A stretch of DNA of 64,000 nucleotides from Lepus europaeus (lineage: Eukaryota > Chordata > Mammalia > Lagomorpha > Leporidae), in the NCBI RefSeq assembly GCF_033115175.1, contig NC_084845.1, positions 808,501-872,500 of the forward strand. The letters run 5' to 3'. This document shows positions 33,498 through 45,493 of the stretch, piece by piece. The position numbers and the translations under genes are program-made. The notes under the pieces were generated by a model that had not been told where the DNA came from, did no database searches, and saw only the letters and a list, made by a program, of their open reading frames with translations. Within the stretch, counting starts at the first letter, position 1. The number at the start of each line of letters is the position of its first letter.

Positions 33498-34180
33498 TTA
33501 ACTGGCTTTTATTTGAGATTCTGCAACGGTGCCGCTCTCTGAACAGGTCCACTCTGCAACATGAGCAGACAGCACAGACAGAAAAAAGGAAGTGACCTAC
33601 AAAAACAGCTTGATTGGTTACAGTTATACATTTGTCTTATTTGGGCACAGTGTGATGAGCATCTGCCTTTTGTGGACATCATTTGATCTGTTGTTAGCCT
33701 GTGAGTAGCTGAAGCTCAGCTGCTGTGATTGGCTGAGTTTATGCTTGTATTTAACAGTGACAATGCAGAAGACATACCTGATTTGTTCTTACTAAATCAG
33801 CAGTATTAAACTAATATTATTTATCAAACATTTATCTGAATCACGTGCACTTGAAAAGTGTTTGAATTTGTATATATTTCTGGGAATTTTAGAATTATTT
33901 AATTTATACAAGCACTCACTTGTCTGTAAGTCAATTTGAATAGGACTCTTTTAAGAGATTTTATAAGTTAATTTGGTAATAGCACCCAGAGGTAAGAAAT
34001 ATGTCTACATAGCATAAACCCATAGACATAAATAAACACACAGACAGATGCTAGTGCCAACCCAACTCAACATATTTCTAGGTCATTTTCTTTCCATTTG
34101 AAACACTGTTCACTCATTACACTTGGCCAGTGCAAATAAATCTTTTGTACATTACTTCAGAGTTTAAATCAACAGTGTGT
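33498..34180. other. Intergenic, 3' side of the V1R gene
   Basis: No recognised exon. Confidence 0.4.
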
Positions 34181-34182
34181 AG

Positions 34183-34369
34183 AGGGCTGGTGCTGTGGCA
34201 TAGGCCAGCATCTCACATGGGCACCAGTTTGAGTCCTAGCTATTCCTCTTCCCATCCAACTCTCTGCTGGATGGGAAGTGGAGCAGCTGGGTCTCCAACC
34301 TGCACCCATATGGGATGCCAGCACTTCAGCCCAGGGCGTTAACCCGCTGCGTCACAGCACCAGCCTCCC
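34183..34369. mobile_element. CSINE fold-back (head-to-head half copies)
   Basis: 34184-34272 is the 5' half of a plus-strand CSINE up to AACTCTCTGCTGGA. It joins directly to 34270-34367, the same 5' region inverted. The two arms are complementary over the CCCATATGGG and GCTCCACTTCC segments. Confidence 0.75.
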
Positions 34370-34380
34370 AATGGGCATAC

Positions 34381-35301
34381 TTAGAAAATTATTTTTCCCC
34401 AACAGGCAGAACAGAACTGAAACACACGGGTGTCCCTGGCAAGGAGCAAAATGGGGCAGAATGTTGGGAAGCCTGAAGTTGTTAGCATGGAGGTGACCAA
34501 GAGCCAGCTACTTGGGTTCACACTCAGGGTTACCAGAAAAGACAGAATGGAAGAGAGAGAATAAAAAGACACAAACAGGCTCACGAGGATCAGGATGGTG
34601 CTTGTGGCTCTCACCTCATGTGAAGATCTGGGAGTAAGGCTGCCACTGTGAAGGCGTTGGACTCGCTTTTTGTGCCTGTGCAGGACAAAGACCATGGAGC
34701 CACTGGCACAGACCATGAGGGCCACACACACAACATCAGTGAAGGAGAACAAGACCGCGTGTAATATGACCAAATATCTGTCTGGAACAGGTGAATTACA
34801 GAACCCATAATCTTTCTCCATACTTATGTTTTTGCTTTTTCTTGGTCCAGTAACAATCATAGCAATAAAGATATTTAATAGGAAATGCAAGATCCAGCAG
34901 AGGAAACAGCAAAAGCCAATGTACTTTTGGGATCTAATATTGAGTTCCATCCACTTTGGGATATTGGGGTTGAGCTTAATGGCCTGGAAAACACTGAGGA
35001 AGCACGTGGTAGTAAGGGAAACCCCTCTGGCCACTCGGTGTAAGTAAAAGACAAGTTTACATCCAGCATCATCCAGAAAAGATTTTAACCCAAATGTCGC
35101 CAATATCTGAGGAATTCCTTTATAAAGAAGAACCAAGTTGTTCGCTATGACTAGGTGGTTGAGAATCAAGTCTGTGGGTTTCAACATGTGCCTTGTGATC
35201 AAAGTAAAGCTATAAAGACAGAGAAGTGAGGAGTTTCCAAGGATCCCAGCTCCAGTGTGAATAAGGATAAGGATACCCAAGTCTATGTTAGTAGAAACCA
35301 T
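34381..35301 (-). CDS. Vomeronasal type-1 receptor (V1R), intact
   Basis: Single-exon 306-residue GPCR of the V1R family. V1Rs sense pheromone-like ligands in vomeronasal sensory neurons, at the plasma membrane. Seven hydrophobic segments are visible: about 7-29 (GN at 22-23), 44-68 with the TM2 pattern LNHLVIANN, 82-112 with CKLVFYLHRVARGVSLTTT, 127-150, 174-206, 232-258 and 262-288 with GFPTFCPILLLARD. Cys81 and Cys168 can form the extracellular disulfide. Asn158-Ile-Ser in loop 2 is the N-glycosylation site common in V1Rs. Length and start (MVSTNIDLG directly before TM1) fit the family. No stop or shift occurs. An intact frame suggests function, but expression is not shown. Confidence 0.93.
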   Translation of the reverse strand: MVSTNIDLGILILIHTGAGILGNSSLLCLYSFTLITRHMLKPTDLILNHLVIANNLVLLYKGIPQILATFGLKSFLDDAGCKLVFYLHRVARGVSLTTTCFLSVFQAIKLNPNIPKWMELNIRSQKYIGFCCFLCWILHFLLNIFIAMIVTGPRKSKNISMEKDYGFCNSPVPDRYLVILHAVLFSFTDVVCVALMVCASGSMVFVLHRHKKRVQRLHSGSLTPRSSHEVRATSTILILVSLFVSFYSLSSILSFLVTLSVNPSSWLLVTSMLTTSGFPTFCPILLLARDTRVFQFCSACWGKIIF

Positions 35302-35450
35302 TTCATCAATTTAAGGGGATATTGGTGGGTGACGTTACTTGAACCAGAAGAATCTGAATACAATAGAAAATATGGTTACTCTCATTATACCCCCCCAAAA
35401 AAGCTATCTGATCTTATAACAATTTTTCAACTTAATATGAATATTTAGAG
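35302..35450. other. Upstream flank of V1R
   Basis: No promoter element is evident. V1R genes usually have non-coding 5' exons far upstream. Confidence 0.3.
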
Positions 35451-35810
35451 CATCACTTTTATGCATGGGAAGCTATTTCTTGCAGGGGCATTTGCAATAA
35501 CAAAGACTGGAGCCAAACCAATGTCAATGAATGGGAGAGTGAGTGACTGAATCATGGAACATCTTCACGCCAGGCAGCTGTGATGCGTAACGCACTCTCT
35601 CTGGTTGTACCTTCAGGACATACTATCAGATGAAAAATAGAAAATGTAAGAATATCGATGCTTTCCTAATAAACAAGCTACAATATTTACCCATTTATTC
35701 ATGTGAATATGATTGTATTTTTTAAGTAACATATATTTTAAATTTATAAAAATGGATCTGTAGGTGATTGAGAAGAAAGGGTAGGGAAAGTACAGAATTT
35801 GACTGCTTTT
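35450..35810 (+). mobile_element. Ancient L1M 3'-end fragment
   Basis: GGGCATTTGCAATAACAAAG, GGAGCCAAACCAATGTCAAT, GAATCATGGAACATCTTCAC and a degenerate 3' remainder follow the order of old mammalian L1 3' ends. Confidence 0.55.
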
Positions 35811-36242
35811 GATGTACCTTATTTGTGGCTTTGGTTCAAAGTTTTATATATATTTATTTTAACTACAGGGCAACCAAAAGCTTTTAAAACATGTAAACAT
35901 ATAAACAAAATATAAAGAAATAAACCTTAATGAGTGTCAAATTTATGTTCAACCAAAAGAAAATGAAATAATTATATTTTATGTAAAATATTTTGAATAT
36001 ATGTCTATTAATAAATTTGTGAACAAAATAAGAGCAAAGTTTGTAGGATTATATAATGACCCAGTAAAACTAGTATTTTAATTATGAAATTGTATAAACA
36101 TATAAAATTATATATGCTCTATATTGTGCTGTAATATATTATGTGTTTATTATACATATAGTGCACACATATTCTCTACATACTATTTAATTAAAATGAA
36201 TATGAGCTTCATGAAGAAATGGATAAAATCATATAAAGGAAG
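35811..36242. other. AT-rich intergenic sequence
   Basis: No feature recognised. Confidence 0.4.
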
Positions 36243-36577
36243 GGGCTCCGGCATTGTGGCATTGCGGTTAAACCACCGCCTGCAATGCCAGAATCCTATA
36301 TGGGTGCTGGTTCAAGTCCCGGCTGCTCCTCTTCCCATCCAGCTCTCTGCTGTGGCCTGGAAAAGCAGTGGAAGATGACTCAATTGCTTGGGTCCCTGCA
36401 TCCACATGGGAGACCAGGAAGAAGCTTCTGGCTCCTGGCTTAAGATTGGCCCAACTTCGGCCATTGAAGCCATCTGGGAAGTGAACCAGCAGATGGAAGA
36501 CCTCTCTCTGTTTTTCTTTCTCTGTCTCTGTCTGTCTGTCTATCTTCCTTTCAGATAAATAAATCATTTTTTAAAAA
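36243..36577 (+). mobile_element. CSINE, full length
   Basis: Head GGGCTCCGGCATTGTGGC, tail GATAAATAAATCATTTTTT. A (GTCT)n stretch replaces part of the CT tract. Confidence 0.9.
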
Positions 36578-36869
36578 GTAGACAAAAATAGAAGTAATAG
36601 GCTAGGAACATTTTAAAAAAATCATATGTGGGATAGGAGGCACAGAAAATGAATTCATGACTTCTTATTGTACAAGAAAATAATGGAGCCACCAAAAAGC
36701 AATGGGGCTACATTAACACAAGGGATTTCAAATGGCAAAGCACTAGATATTTTCATCACCAAATAATTGTAACTAATCAGACATATAAATATGTAAAATA
36801 TGTTAATAACATTAAGAATCTTCATATTCAGAGAATATAGGGGACCAAATGAACACATTGAAAAATGGA

Positions 36870-37098
36870 GCTGGCGCCACAGCTTACTTGGCTAATCCTC
36901 CACCTGCGGTGCTGGCACCCCTGGTTCTAGTCCCGGTCGGGGTGCCAGATTCACCTGGCTCCTGGCTTCGGATCGGTGCAGCGTGCTGGCCGTAGCTGCC
37001 ATTTGGGGGATGAACCAATGGAAGGAAGACTTTTCTCTCTGTCTCTCTCTCTCATTGCCTAACTCTGCCTGTCCAAATAAATAAATAAATAAATAAAA
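36870..37098 (+). mobile_element. CSINE with internal deletion, 10-bp TSD
   Basis: A perfect TSD GAAAAATGGA lies at 36860-36869 and 37099-37108. The core between GGGGTGCCAGATTC and ACCTGGCTCCTGGC is absent. Confidence 0.9.
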
Positions 37099-37181
37099 GA
37101 AAAATGGAAAACAAAAAAGAAAGGATTCAGAATTGTGCCTTTCCCTTTTCTGTAGTTTTCACCTAAAAAAAAAAAAAGAAT

Positions 37182-37530
37182 GGGGAGTGCTGTGGCACAG
37201 CAGGTAAAGCCACTGCCTGCAGTGCTGGCATCCCATATGGGCGCCAGTTCGAGTCCTGGCTGCTCCTCTTCCGATCCAGCTCTCTGCTATGGCCTGGGAA
37301 AGCATTAGAAGATGGCCCAAGTCCTTGAGCCCCTGCACCAATGTGGGAGACCTGGAAGAAGCTCCTGGCTCCTGGCTTCGATAGGTGCAGCTATGGCTGT
37401 TGTGGCCAACTGGGGAGTGAACCATCAGATGGAAGCTCTCTCTCTCTCTTTCGCTCTCACTCTCTCTGCTTCTCCTTCTCTCTCTGTGCAACTCTGACTT
37501 TCAAATAAATAAATAAATCTTTAAAAAAAA
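37182..37530 (+). mobile_element. CSINE, full length
   Basis: Complete order of CSINE parts, ending CAAATAAATAAATAAATC plus poly-A. Confidence 0.92.
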
Positions 37531-37925
37531 AGGAAGAAGAATAGACATGGAATATCACCTACACTGAGGCATCCTACAGATGACAAGTCCATGAGGAATA
37601 TCACAATGGATGGGTTCAGAGGGCAACACAGGAACCTACTGATTTCATTGACTGGACTATGTTTAAAAATCAAGCAAGAAGATATTATGTCTCCTTTTTG
37701 TATAGTGAAAAAAGTAGACATAGAATGATTCCACCCAAATGTTGAATCAAAAGATTAGAATTATATGGCACAGAGGATTGTGTGAAAGAACACTGTGAGT
37801 AGTCACTAAACCCCATCAGAATGTGATTTGTGCTTGTCTTTATAAAACAAACTTTTGAAGACGAAAGGGGGAGAGTATCCATTGAATATAATGAAAACAC
37901 ATAAGATATCATAAATGGCAGAAAA
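37531..37925. other. Unassigned spacer
   Basis: Nothing recognised. Confidence 0.4.
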
Positions 37926-38222
37926 TGGCTTGGTGTTATGGTACAGTGGTTTAAGCTGTAGCTTGCCACATTGGCATCCCATATTGGAGAGCTGGTTTGA
38001 GTTTTGGCTACTCTGCTTCTGATCCAATTTCATGGCCCATGTACTTGGGACCCTGCCCCCTCCTCGCCACTGGGAGACCAGGATGGAATCACTGGCTTCA
38101 GCCTGGCCCAGACCTGGTTGTTGCAGTCATCTGGAGGAATGAACCAGCAGAGAGAAGATCTCTCTTTCCCTCTCTCTCTCTTCTTAACTCTGTCACTCTG
38201 CCTTTCAAATAAATATTTAAAT
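37926..38222 (+). mobile_element. CSINE, diverged
   Basis: GGCTTGGTGTTATGGTACAG head, CAGACCTGGTTGTTGCAGTC core, CAAATAAATATTTAAATG tail. Confidence 0.85.
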
Positions 38223-39380
38223 GCTATCATTTTTTGGGAGGGGGAAGTGAACAAAACAAATCCAAGTATGTGGATAGTTTCAGGGTAGACAGTATAAGAC
38301 CCAATGAAGTGGGTTGGTATTTCCCAGCTCTGGTCAACTTTTGAGTTGTATTAGCACATGGTGATTGCTTTCTGCAATATCCTCAATTTTCATAAACACA
38401 AAGTTCCCATTCAGACAGCATACAGGTACAGGTAGTCAAAACACATCTATTGGATAGGAGCAGCATCTGTACTCACAACCACAGGCCTCAGCAATAAAGA
38501 TGCAATACTTGTACATTAGGGGGACATGGCCCATGTACGACTTTTATTTCTTCCCAAATTACAGGACATTTATCACTGCCTTATTCTTTCTTTGTCTTTT
38601 AATATGGTTAAATATTAGCAGCACTTAAAATTGTTCAGAAATATTATCACCATGTTACATACTATACTTTTTGACTTACTATAACTCAGGAATAAATGGT
38701 CAGTTGATAAGATGCAATATAATCCTATGTGATATTTATGAAAATAATAAAATCGCACTTTCATTGTGGGATATATAAATGTTCTGTGAATTCAGTCCCA
38801 TTGTGTTTTTAAAAAGCAAACATTTGTGTCCTAATAAAGCCCTATCTCATTTTTAAAATCAAATTGCTTTTTATAAAGGTGGCACAATTGGGAACTCACC
38901 TGTGCACATCTCACATCCTGGGAAAATATCAGGAAATCACTTTTCCTTAGCTCTTTTTGGATCTTGATTAGTTAAAACAGACAAAGCCACTCCTGAGTAA
39001 TGAGTTTAGAAACTGTAATGGATACAAAACAGCTGATGAAGCCTGGGGACATCAAAGCACCTTCAAATCTAGCTAAATGGCAGGGCTTCACAAACTTTAA
39101 CTTTAATGGTTATTTCCATTCTTTAATCCTTGAAATTCAGACAAATCCATGTCAGAGAGCATAAATGACAACATCAGGCAGACCTGGGACAGGGATGTTT
39201 GTTCTCAAAAAACATTTCTCCTACATACATTTCTGTCCATTTCTAATTTCAGGAAGATAAAAATTATATTTACATACAGTCTTTCTTACATTTTCTAAGC
39301 AATTTCTATTTAAAAGGAAGTTCTACTTACCAAATATTGTTTCCTGCTGGGACGACAAATGCCATGGTGAGATCTGAGGC
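38223..39380. other. Intergenic, no recognisable gene
   Basis: No exon or repeat recognised. Confidence 0.4.
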
Positions 39381-39399
39381 ATGTGTGCAAGGAGCCTCT

Positions 39400-40620
39400 T
39401 GTACCTGAGAAAAAGGCTTTGGGCCATGATCTCAGCCCCTTTCTGGGAAGCGATTATCATTTCACCTGTAAGTGCAGTGACAGTGTCTGTATGGGGAGCT
39501 GCAATTACCTCTGGGGGAAAAGGTACAAGCTACTGAAAACTGTTAATGGTGATACTTATTCAGAAAGAAAGAGAGGCATGGACAGTAGGAAAAACAAACC
39601 TCAGGCATCTCAAGAGCACCATGTGGAAATGACAGATGAGATGAGGATGCTAAGCTTCACAAAGTGATGGGGCAGGTGTTGTACTGCAGAGGGTTTGGCT
39701 GCCACTTGGGACGATGCATCCCATGATGGAGAACCTGGTGCGAGTCCCAGTTACTCTACATTTCCAATCCAGCTTCCTGCTAGTGTAGCCAGGGGCAGAA
39801 GATGATGGCCCAAGTGCTTGGGATCCTACGACCCATCTGGAAAACCCACATGGAGTTCTGGGGTCCTGGCAGTAGTCTGGCCCAGGTTGGTTCGTGCACA
39901 CACTTGGAGAATGAACAGCAGATGAAGGATTTCTCTCTTTCAAAAAATAAAAACTAATAAAAAACATTTTTAGAAGATATAAAAAGTGAAAAAAGGAAGC
40001 TTAACATGAGGCTGGGCTGTTTTTGGCTAGTCTGAGATTCTGCCTCCAAAATATGATTATTTTTATTTAAGAGACTATTCAATATATTGTAGCCTGGAAG
40101 ACAGAAAAAGAGAACACATTATTAAGTAAAAATTGTTAAAGTATTAAAAATGAACACAAAGAAAGTGAAATTGCCTTTATTTGTTACATCAATACAACCT
40201 TAAGCACCTAAAGTACATAACATATTATTCTTTGTGCATGTGATATGTCAGAGGAGTGAATAACAGCTAGCAAAGAAACTTCCTGTATTGAAGCAATATT
40301 GTAGTTGGGAATGGGACAACAGACAAAAAGTCAGTAACAGGTTAATTATGCAGTGTGCTACATGATGAGTGCCTTGGTCTGAGAGAAGCTGATTAGGGGA
40401 TGAGCAGGGAATGAGAAGGTGCATTATTAAATAAAGTAGTAATGTGTGACTCTGCTGACAAGTGGATAGTTCAAGCAAAACTCGAAAGAAGGTGAAGAAC
40501 TAAGTCAAATGGCATTTTTGGGCACATGATCCAAACACAGGTATCAGCCAGTGTCATATTCAAACCAAAGCCAGGCCTGTGGAACTAGGTGAGTGAGGTA
40601 AGAGGTTTAAAAGAGGATAT
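39400..40620 (+). repeat. Duplicated segment, block C
   Basis: Collinear with block A (about 43.88-46.6 kb) and with the 59.75-60.77 kb part of block B. Shared landmarks in order: GATTATCATTTCACCTGTAA, GTGGAAATGACAGATGA, GAGGCTGGGCTGTTTTTGGC and GGGGATGA. A CSINE at 39665-39965 interrupts it. No RPS7 copy was seen here. Confidence 0.5.
39665..39965 (+). mobile_element. CSINE, diverged
   Basis: Head GGGGCAGGTGTTGTACTGCA, tail CAAAAAATAAAAACTAATAA. Confidence 0.8.
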
Positions 40621-40670
40621 CAGAGGGAAACATGGGGAGAAGACTTGTGAAGCTTCTGTCCTGAAAGTAG

Positions 40671-40982
40671 AGCTCAGCGTTGGGGTGTAGCAGGTTAAGC
40701 TGCAACACTGACGTCCCATATGGGCACCAGGTTGAGTCCTGGCTGCTCTGCTTCTGTTCCAGCTCCCTGCTAGTGACTGTGGAAAGCAGCAGAAGATCGC
40801 CCAAGTCTTTGGGCCCCAGCACCAACGTGGAAGACCAGAAGAAGCACCTGGCTCCTGGCTTCTGTCTGGTTCAATCCTGGCTATTGAAGCCATCTGGGGA
40901 GTGAACCGGTGGACAAAAGACCTCTCTCTCTCTCTCTCTCCCCCCTCCCACAATAATTCTGCCTATCAAAAAAATAAACGAA
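40671..40982 (+). mobile_element. CSINE
   Basis: GCTCAGCGTTGGGGTGTAGC head, (CT)n, and a CTATCAAAAAAATAAA tail. Confidence 0.88.
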
Positions 40983-40984
40983 AT

Positions 40985-41425
40985 TTCTCTAAGTAAAATA
41001 AGGAACCATTCCAGGATTACAGCCAGAGATGGACATTATCTGATTCATACTTTGAAAGGGTCATTAGGCTGGTGAGCTGGGAACAGGTTGCAAATTAGGC
41101 AGGTGATCATTACAGAAAAACGAGTAAAGGATGGTGTCTCTATCGAGGCTGGTGACAGGAATGGTGATGGAAAGTAGCTTGATTTGCAATATATTTTGAA
41201 AGTAGAACCAATTAGATATCTTGTAGGACTGGACCTTGGGTGTAAGAAAATGAATGAATCGAGGAAGATCCCTAGATTTGTCATTTTGGAAACGCAAAGG
41301 ATGAAGTGAGCATAGTCAGAGAATGGGAAGGCTTTGATCACAGCAGAGTTAAAAGAGAGTTCTGAAGAAAAGTCTGAAGTTGTTGAGTCTGTGAAGCCTC
41401 GTAGATGTTCAAGATGAGGTTGCAA
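40985..41425. repeat. Ancient interspersed repeat, unclassified
   Basis: GGACATTATCTGATTCATAC, GAGGCTGGTGACAGGAATGG and ATATATTTTGAAAGTAGAAC, in this order, resemble an old mammalian repeat I recognise but cannot name with certainty. Confidence 0.4.
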
Positions 41426-41426
41426 A

Positions 41427-41449
41427 AAAAAAAAAAAAAAAAAAAAAAC
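41427..41449. repeat. Poly-A tract
   Basis: About 23 A in a row just before a CSINE head, so not the tail of that element. Confidence 0.95.
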
Positions 41450-41457
41450 ACTAGCTA

Positions 41458-41719
41458 GGGGCCAGTGCTAGTGCTGTGGTGTAGCAGGTAAAGCTGCTGC
41501 CTTCGGTGCTGGCATCGCATATGGGCGCCGGTTTGAAACCTGGCTGCTCAGCTTCCAATCAAGTCTCTTCTATGGCCTGGGAAAGCAGTAGAAGATGGCC
41601 CAAGTATTTGAGCCCCTGCTCCCATGTGGGAGACTCAGAGGAAGCCCCTGGCTCCTTGCTTTGGATTGGCGCAGCTCCAGCCATTGCAGCCATCTGGAGA
41701 GTGAACCAGTGGATGGAAG

Positions 41720-41767
<48 letters not shown>

Positions 41768-41842
41768 CCTCTCTCTGTCTCTCTCCTTCCCTTTGTGTAA
41801 CTGTGACTTTCAAGTAAAATAAATAAATCTTTTAAAAAAATA
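41458..41842 (+). mobile_element. CSINE with long (CT)n
   Basis: The head has GTGCTAGTGCTGTGG, a 6-base internal duplication. About 21 CT units at 41722-41764. Confidence 0.92.
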
Positions 41843-41845
41843 GAA

Positions 41846-42660
41846 CACTAGACAGATGATCATGGATTTGGGGATGGAGACGTATTTTTGCAAGTTTTGC
41901 GCTTACAGAATGTGATTGAGATTATGCATTCTGAAGAAAGAAAGGACTCCTTTTTTAAGCTCCCACGAATTACAATATTAAAGGGATACATTTTTTTAAA
42001 AAAGCCAGCATATCCCCCCCGCAAAAAAAAAGTTGCTGAGAGGAACTATAAAGAACTGTGAAATTAAAAACCTTCACTGGAATGAGTATAGAACGATATC
42101 ACTGTTAAGGTAATAGAAACAAAGAAAAAACAGGGATAAGAGAGAGAAAGGATATTGACAGCAGTCTACTATTTGCAAATAGATGGATTAACTATTTATA
42201 GATCATTGCTGGGACAATTCAAGCTACAAGAGAGGTTCCAAGTGAAATGAGCTAGAAATTGTGCTACTAAGTGAAATGAAGTTTCTACTTAGTTGCAAGT
42301 AATACAACTAATCAGGAATCAACATGTAGGTTCACTTAGCCAACAGGAGCAGTGGAATGTTAGACCAGTGATGGTTTGGCCCAAGGTGTCTTGTGGTTGT
42401 AGAGAGCAGAGATGTGATTATAAGTTCATATGGTGGATCTGGAGTTCCCTTCTCTGTAAAGCCAGTTTATTCTATAAGTGGCTACCACATAAGTCTAAGT
42501 ACACACTGCTCATTACAGGGACCCAGGGTTTGTGCTATATGGAAAGTCCCCATTATATTCAGTTAGAAATTTTGTATTCTACTACAAAGAGCTGATGACG
42601 CAACATGGAAATGTCACCGAGCTCAAGAATTCCAGTAGGGTTAGCACATAGAGGGAAAAT
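41846..42660. other. Intergenic, no recognisable gene
   Basis: No feature recognised. Confidence 0.4.
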
Positions 42661-42667
42661 AGACTTT

Positions 42668-42760
42668 TGGGGTGTCCATTTAGCCTAGCAGCTAAGGCAT
42701 ATACTAAGATGCCCACTTCCTATATTGGAAAGACTGTGTTCAGAACCAGCTCCAGCTCGT
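42668..42760 (+). mobile_element. Old CSINE head fragment
   Basis: GGGGTGTCCATTTAGCCTAG, AAGATGCCCACTTCC and GAACCAGCTCCAGCTC recall the 5' part of an older CSINE class. A younger SINE cuts it off. Confidence 0.65.
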
Positions 42761-42761
42761 T

Positions 42762-43092
42762 TTTTTTTTTTAAAGATTTATTTATTTATTTTAGAGGTAG
42801 AGTTACAGACAGAGAGAGGGAGAGACAGAGAGAGATCTTCCATCCACTGGTTCACACTCCAAATGGCCACAAAGGCTGGAGCTGGGCAGATCCAAAGCCA
42901 GGAACCAGAGCTTCCTCAGGGTCTCACACGCAGGTGCAGGGGCCCAAACAGTTGGACCATCTTCCATGGCTTTATGAGGCCATAGCAGAGAGCTGGGTTG
43001 GAAGTGGAGCAGCCAGGTCTTGAACTGGCACCCAAATGGGATGCCGGCACTGCAGGTGACAGCTTTACTGACTACGCCAGAGCGCCAGCCCC
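42762..43092 (-). mobile_element. CSINE, full length
   Basis: T-tract, TTTAAAGATTTATTTATTTA, GA-rich tract, and a head ending CGCCAGCCCC. Confidence 0.9.
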
Positions 43093-43301
43093 ATCCCTCA
43101 GTCTTGAATGTGTGTACTTTTCAAGAACCCTTAGAAAATATACCTCATACTGATATGTATCAGGGTTCCAAAGCCAGAAAAAGAAAAATAGAATTAAATT
43201 TTCACACAATATTTCTTACTAGGTTTTCTAAGAAATATCCAATTTCCATAAAAATCTATATCTTACCCAAAAGGAAGGCCCGCTTACAAAATGACATTTC
43301 C

Positions 43302-43860
43302 TGAAGAGACAGTGTCTGTCATGATTACGGAATACATGTGGACAGGTGAAATAAATGCAGACTCGGCCTGCGAGGTCCACAGTGCCGGGGTGGGGCGACG
43401 CGTTCTTCAACAAGGAGCACCAGAGACAAGTGATGGCGAACGTGTCCCTTTTAGGAAGGATCAAGCACACCTATTAAAGGACAGGCAGCTAATGCAGGGC
43501 AACACTAATTCTGTAGGATAGAGCCAGTACTGGCACCGCTATGCTTCTCCAATCAGCTTGAAGGTCACTTGGCTACAGTGGCTTTCCAGGTGGTCCTACT
43601 GGGCCTGGGCTGCACCCCATTGCTGTTTACCTGACTGGTAATTACAAGACCCTTCAATAGGGATGGGAAGGGGGTGGGGGAAATGTGCCTGGTGCTCCTG
43701 CCACCTGCAACAGTCAGGCCATCCTGGGAGGCGGGGTGTACCATGCCCTCCTAACACCATGCATGAGGGAGGCAGGCAATTCCCCAGCTAGGCACAGAAT
43801 CACCCACAGTGACAGTGTCTGTCATGATTACGGAATGTGCATGGACAGGTGAAATAAAGA
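43302..43860 (+). repeat. Local direct duplication
   Basis: GACAGTGTCTGTCATGATTA followed by CGGAAT and GGACAGGTGAAATAAA occurs at about 43308-43355 and again at 43812-43858. The short spacing and high identity of these 45 bp stand out. Confidence 0.75.
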
Positions 43861-44417
43861 TGGGGCAGTATGAGGTCAACTCTTTCTAGGGAGTAACTAT
43901 CATTTCACTTAGAGCTGCCATGACCATGTCTAAATGGGGACTTGTGTTTGCCTCAGGAGAAACCATGTGCAGAAATCATGTGAGGGCACAGCCAAAAGAT
44001 GTGGTGAACCAGGAAGCTTTCCCTCAACAGGCACCGAATCCACTGCCGCCTTGAACTCGGACTTCCAACCACCAGAGTTGGTGCAGAATGTGCACTTGTT
44101 TGTCCAGTGTCTCACCCAGTCCTAGGTAAAGGCCTAGACCTAGACCAGATTGCCCCAGATCCCACCTGGAACAGAAATCAGAGAGTAGAATTGGAGGAGC
44201 TAGCACAAGGATTTTCACAAGCAGTACCAAAGGATGACTTCTGGGTTGGAAATGCGTTACCAACTCTGCCCCAATCACTTGCTGGGACTGTCTAGACTGC
44301 CTACAGCCTCTCACAGATCTTTCTCGTTTCCACACTACTTCTTACATGTTCCAGAATCTTGTCCTTCTTAGCTGAGATTTCAAGTTCTTGCACAAGACCT
44401 GGGGTTTTTCCAAAACA

Positions 44418-45000
44418 GTGTTCAGCAAGAAGTTGCCAAGTGTAGCGTGAATGCCCAGATGGTGAAGCCTGGTGCCTAAAAGCCGTAGTGATCAAGTTCA
44501 GCATCTCCCAGCTGTGTATGGAGCTGACATGAACTTTGACTTTAAGGCTCTGCTCAGGCAACCGTAGATCATAGTGGTTGGAAATCGAAGTTTGTGGTGG
44601 TCGGAAAGCGATCATAATCTTTGTTCCTGTTCCTCAACTGAAACCTCCAGAAAATCCAAGTCCAGCTGGTATGTGAGCTGGGGGAAACTTCAGTGGGAAG
44701 AATATTGTCCTCATTCCTCAAGGGTGAGCTCTGCCTGAGCCAACTGGAAAAACCTAGAGAAAAACAAGCAGAAGCTTCCCTGGGGCCACACTCCTTGCCC
44801 TCCTTGCAGACGCGAGCTTCCTAAGTGAAATCACAGACCACAGGGTCCATGTGTGATTGGATGGCAGCTACTGGTAAAGTTTTCTGAACAAAGCAAGACA
44901 GAACAGTGTGCAATAAAAGGCTGAAATTTTTCTGGTGTTTGTAAGATGTTAATTTTGAATTCCCAGAGTTTCAATGGTCAAAAAAATGACTAATTAATGT
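44418..45000 (+). pseudogene. RPS7: RPS7 processed pseudogene, copy A
   Basis: Intronless retrocopy of the mRNA for 40S ribosomal protein S7. A coding stretch near 44590 reads EIEVCGGRKAIIIFVPVPQL, nearly identical to the conserved RPS7 core. The sequence can be followed from GTGTTCAGCAAG (start region), through ATGGTGAAGCC and AGCATCTCCCAG, to GATGTTAATTTTGAATTCCC and the 3' UTR at about 45000. A stop (TAG) follows LLRQP, and many frameshifts occur later. It cannot make a ribosomal protein. Confidence 0.88.
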
Positions 45001-45135
45001 ATCATTCACATTTTTTAAGAATGCAAACTGTTGATATCACAGAAAGCTATTATTCTAAACTAGTTAATTTATCCAGAGATAGATGAGGCAACAATAAAAA
45101 AGAGAAGGTATTTTGTAATACATGAATGAGACTGG

Positions 45136-45395
45136 GCTAGGCTGGTGCTGTGGCATAGTGGGTAAAGCCACCACCTGCAGTGCCGGCATCTCATATGGGT
45201 GCTGGTGCGAGTCCTGGCTGCTCCACTTCTGATCCAGCTCTCTGCTGTGGCCTGGGAAAGCAATGGAGGATGACCCAAGTCCTTGGGCCCCTGCACCCAC
45301 ATGAGAGACCCAGAGGAGGCTCCTGGCTCCTGGCTTTGTATTAGCATAGTTCTGGCCCATTGTGGCCATCTGGGGAGTGAACCAGAAGATGGAGG

Positions 45396-45433
<38 letters not shown>

Positions 45434-45493
45434 CTCCTTCTCTCTCTGTGTAACTCTGATTTTCAAATAAAAAAATAAATCTTTAAAAAAAGA
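45136..45493 (+). mobile_element. CSINE with (CT)n
   Basis: Complete order. About 15 CT units at 45398-45428. Confidence 0.92.

Noticed and set aside
44301-44615. 104-codon minus-strand ORF
   Set aside because: Antisense shadow of the RPS7 retropseudogene region. No family signature.
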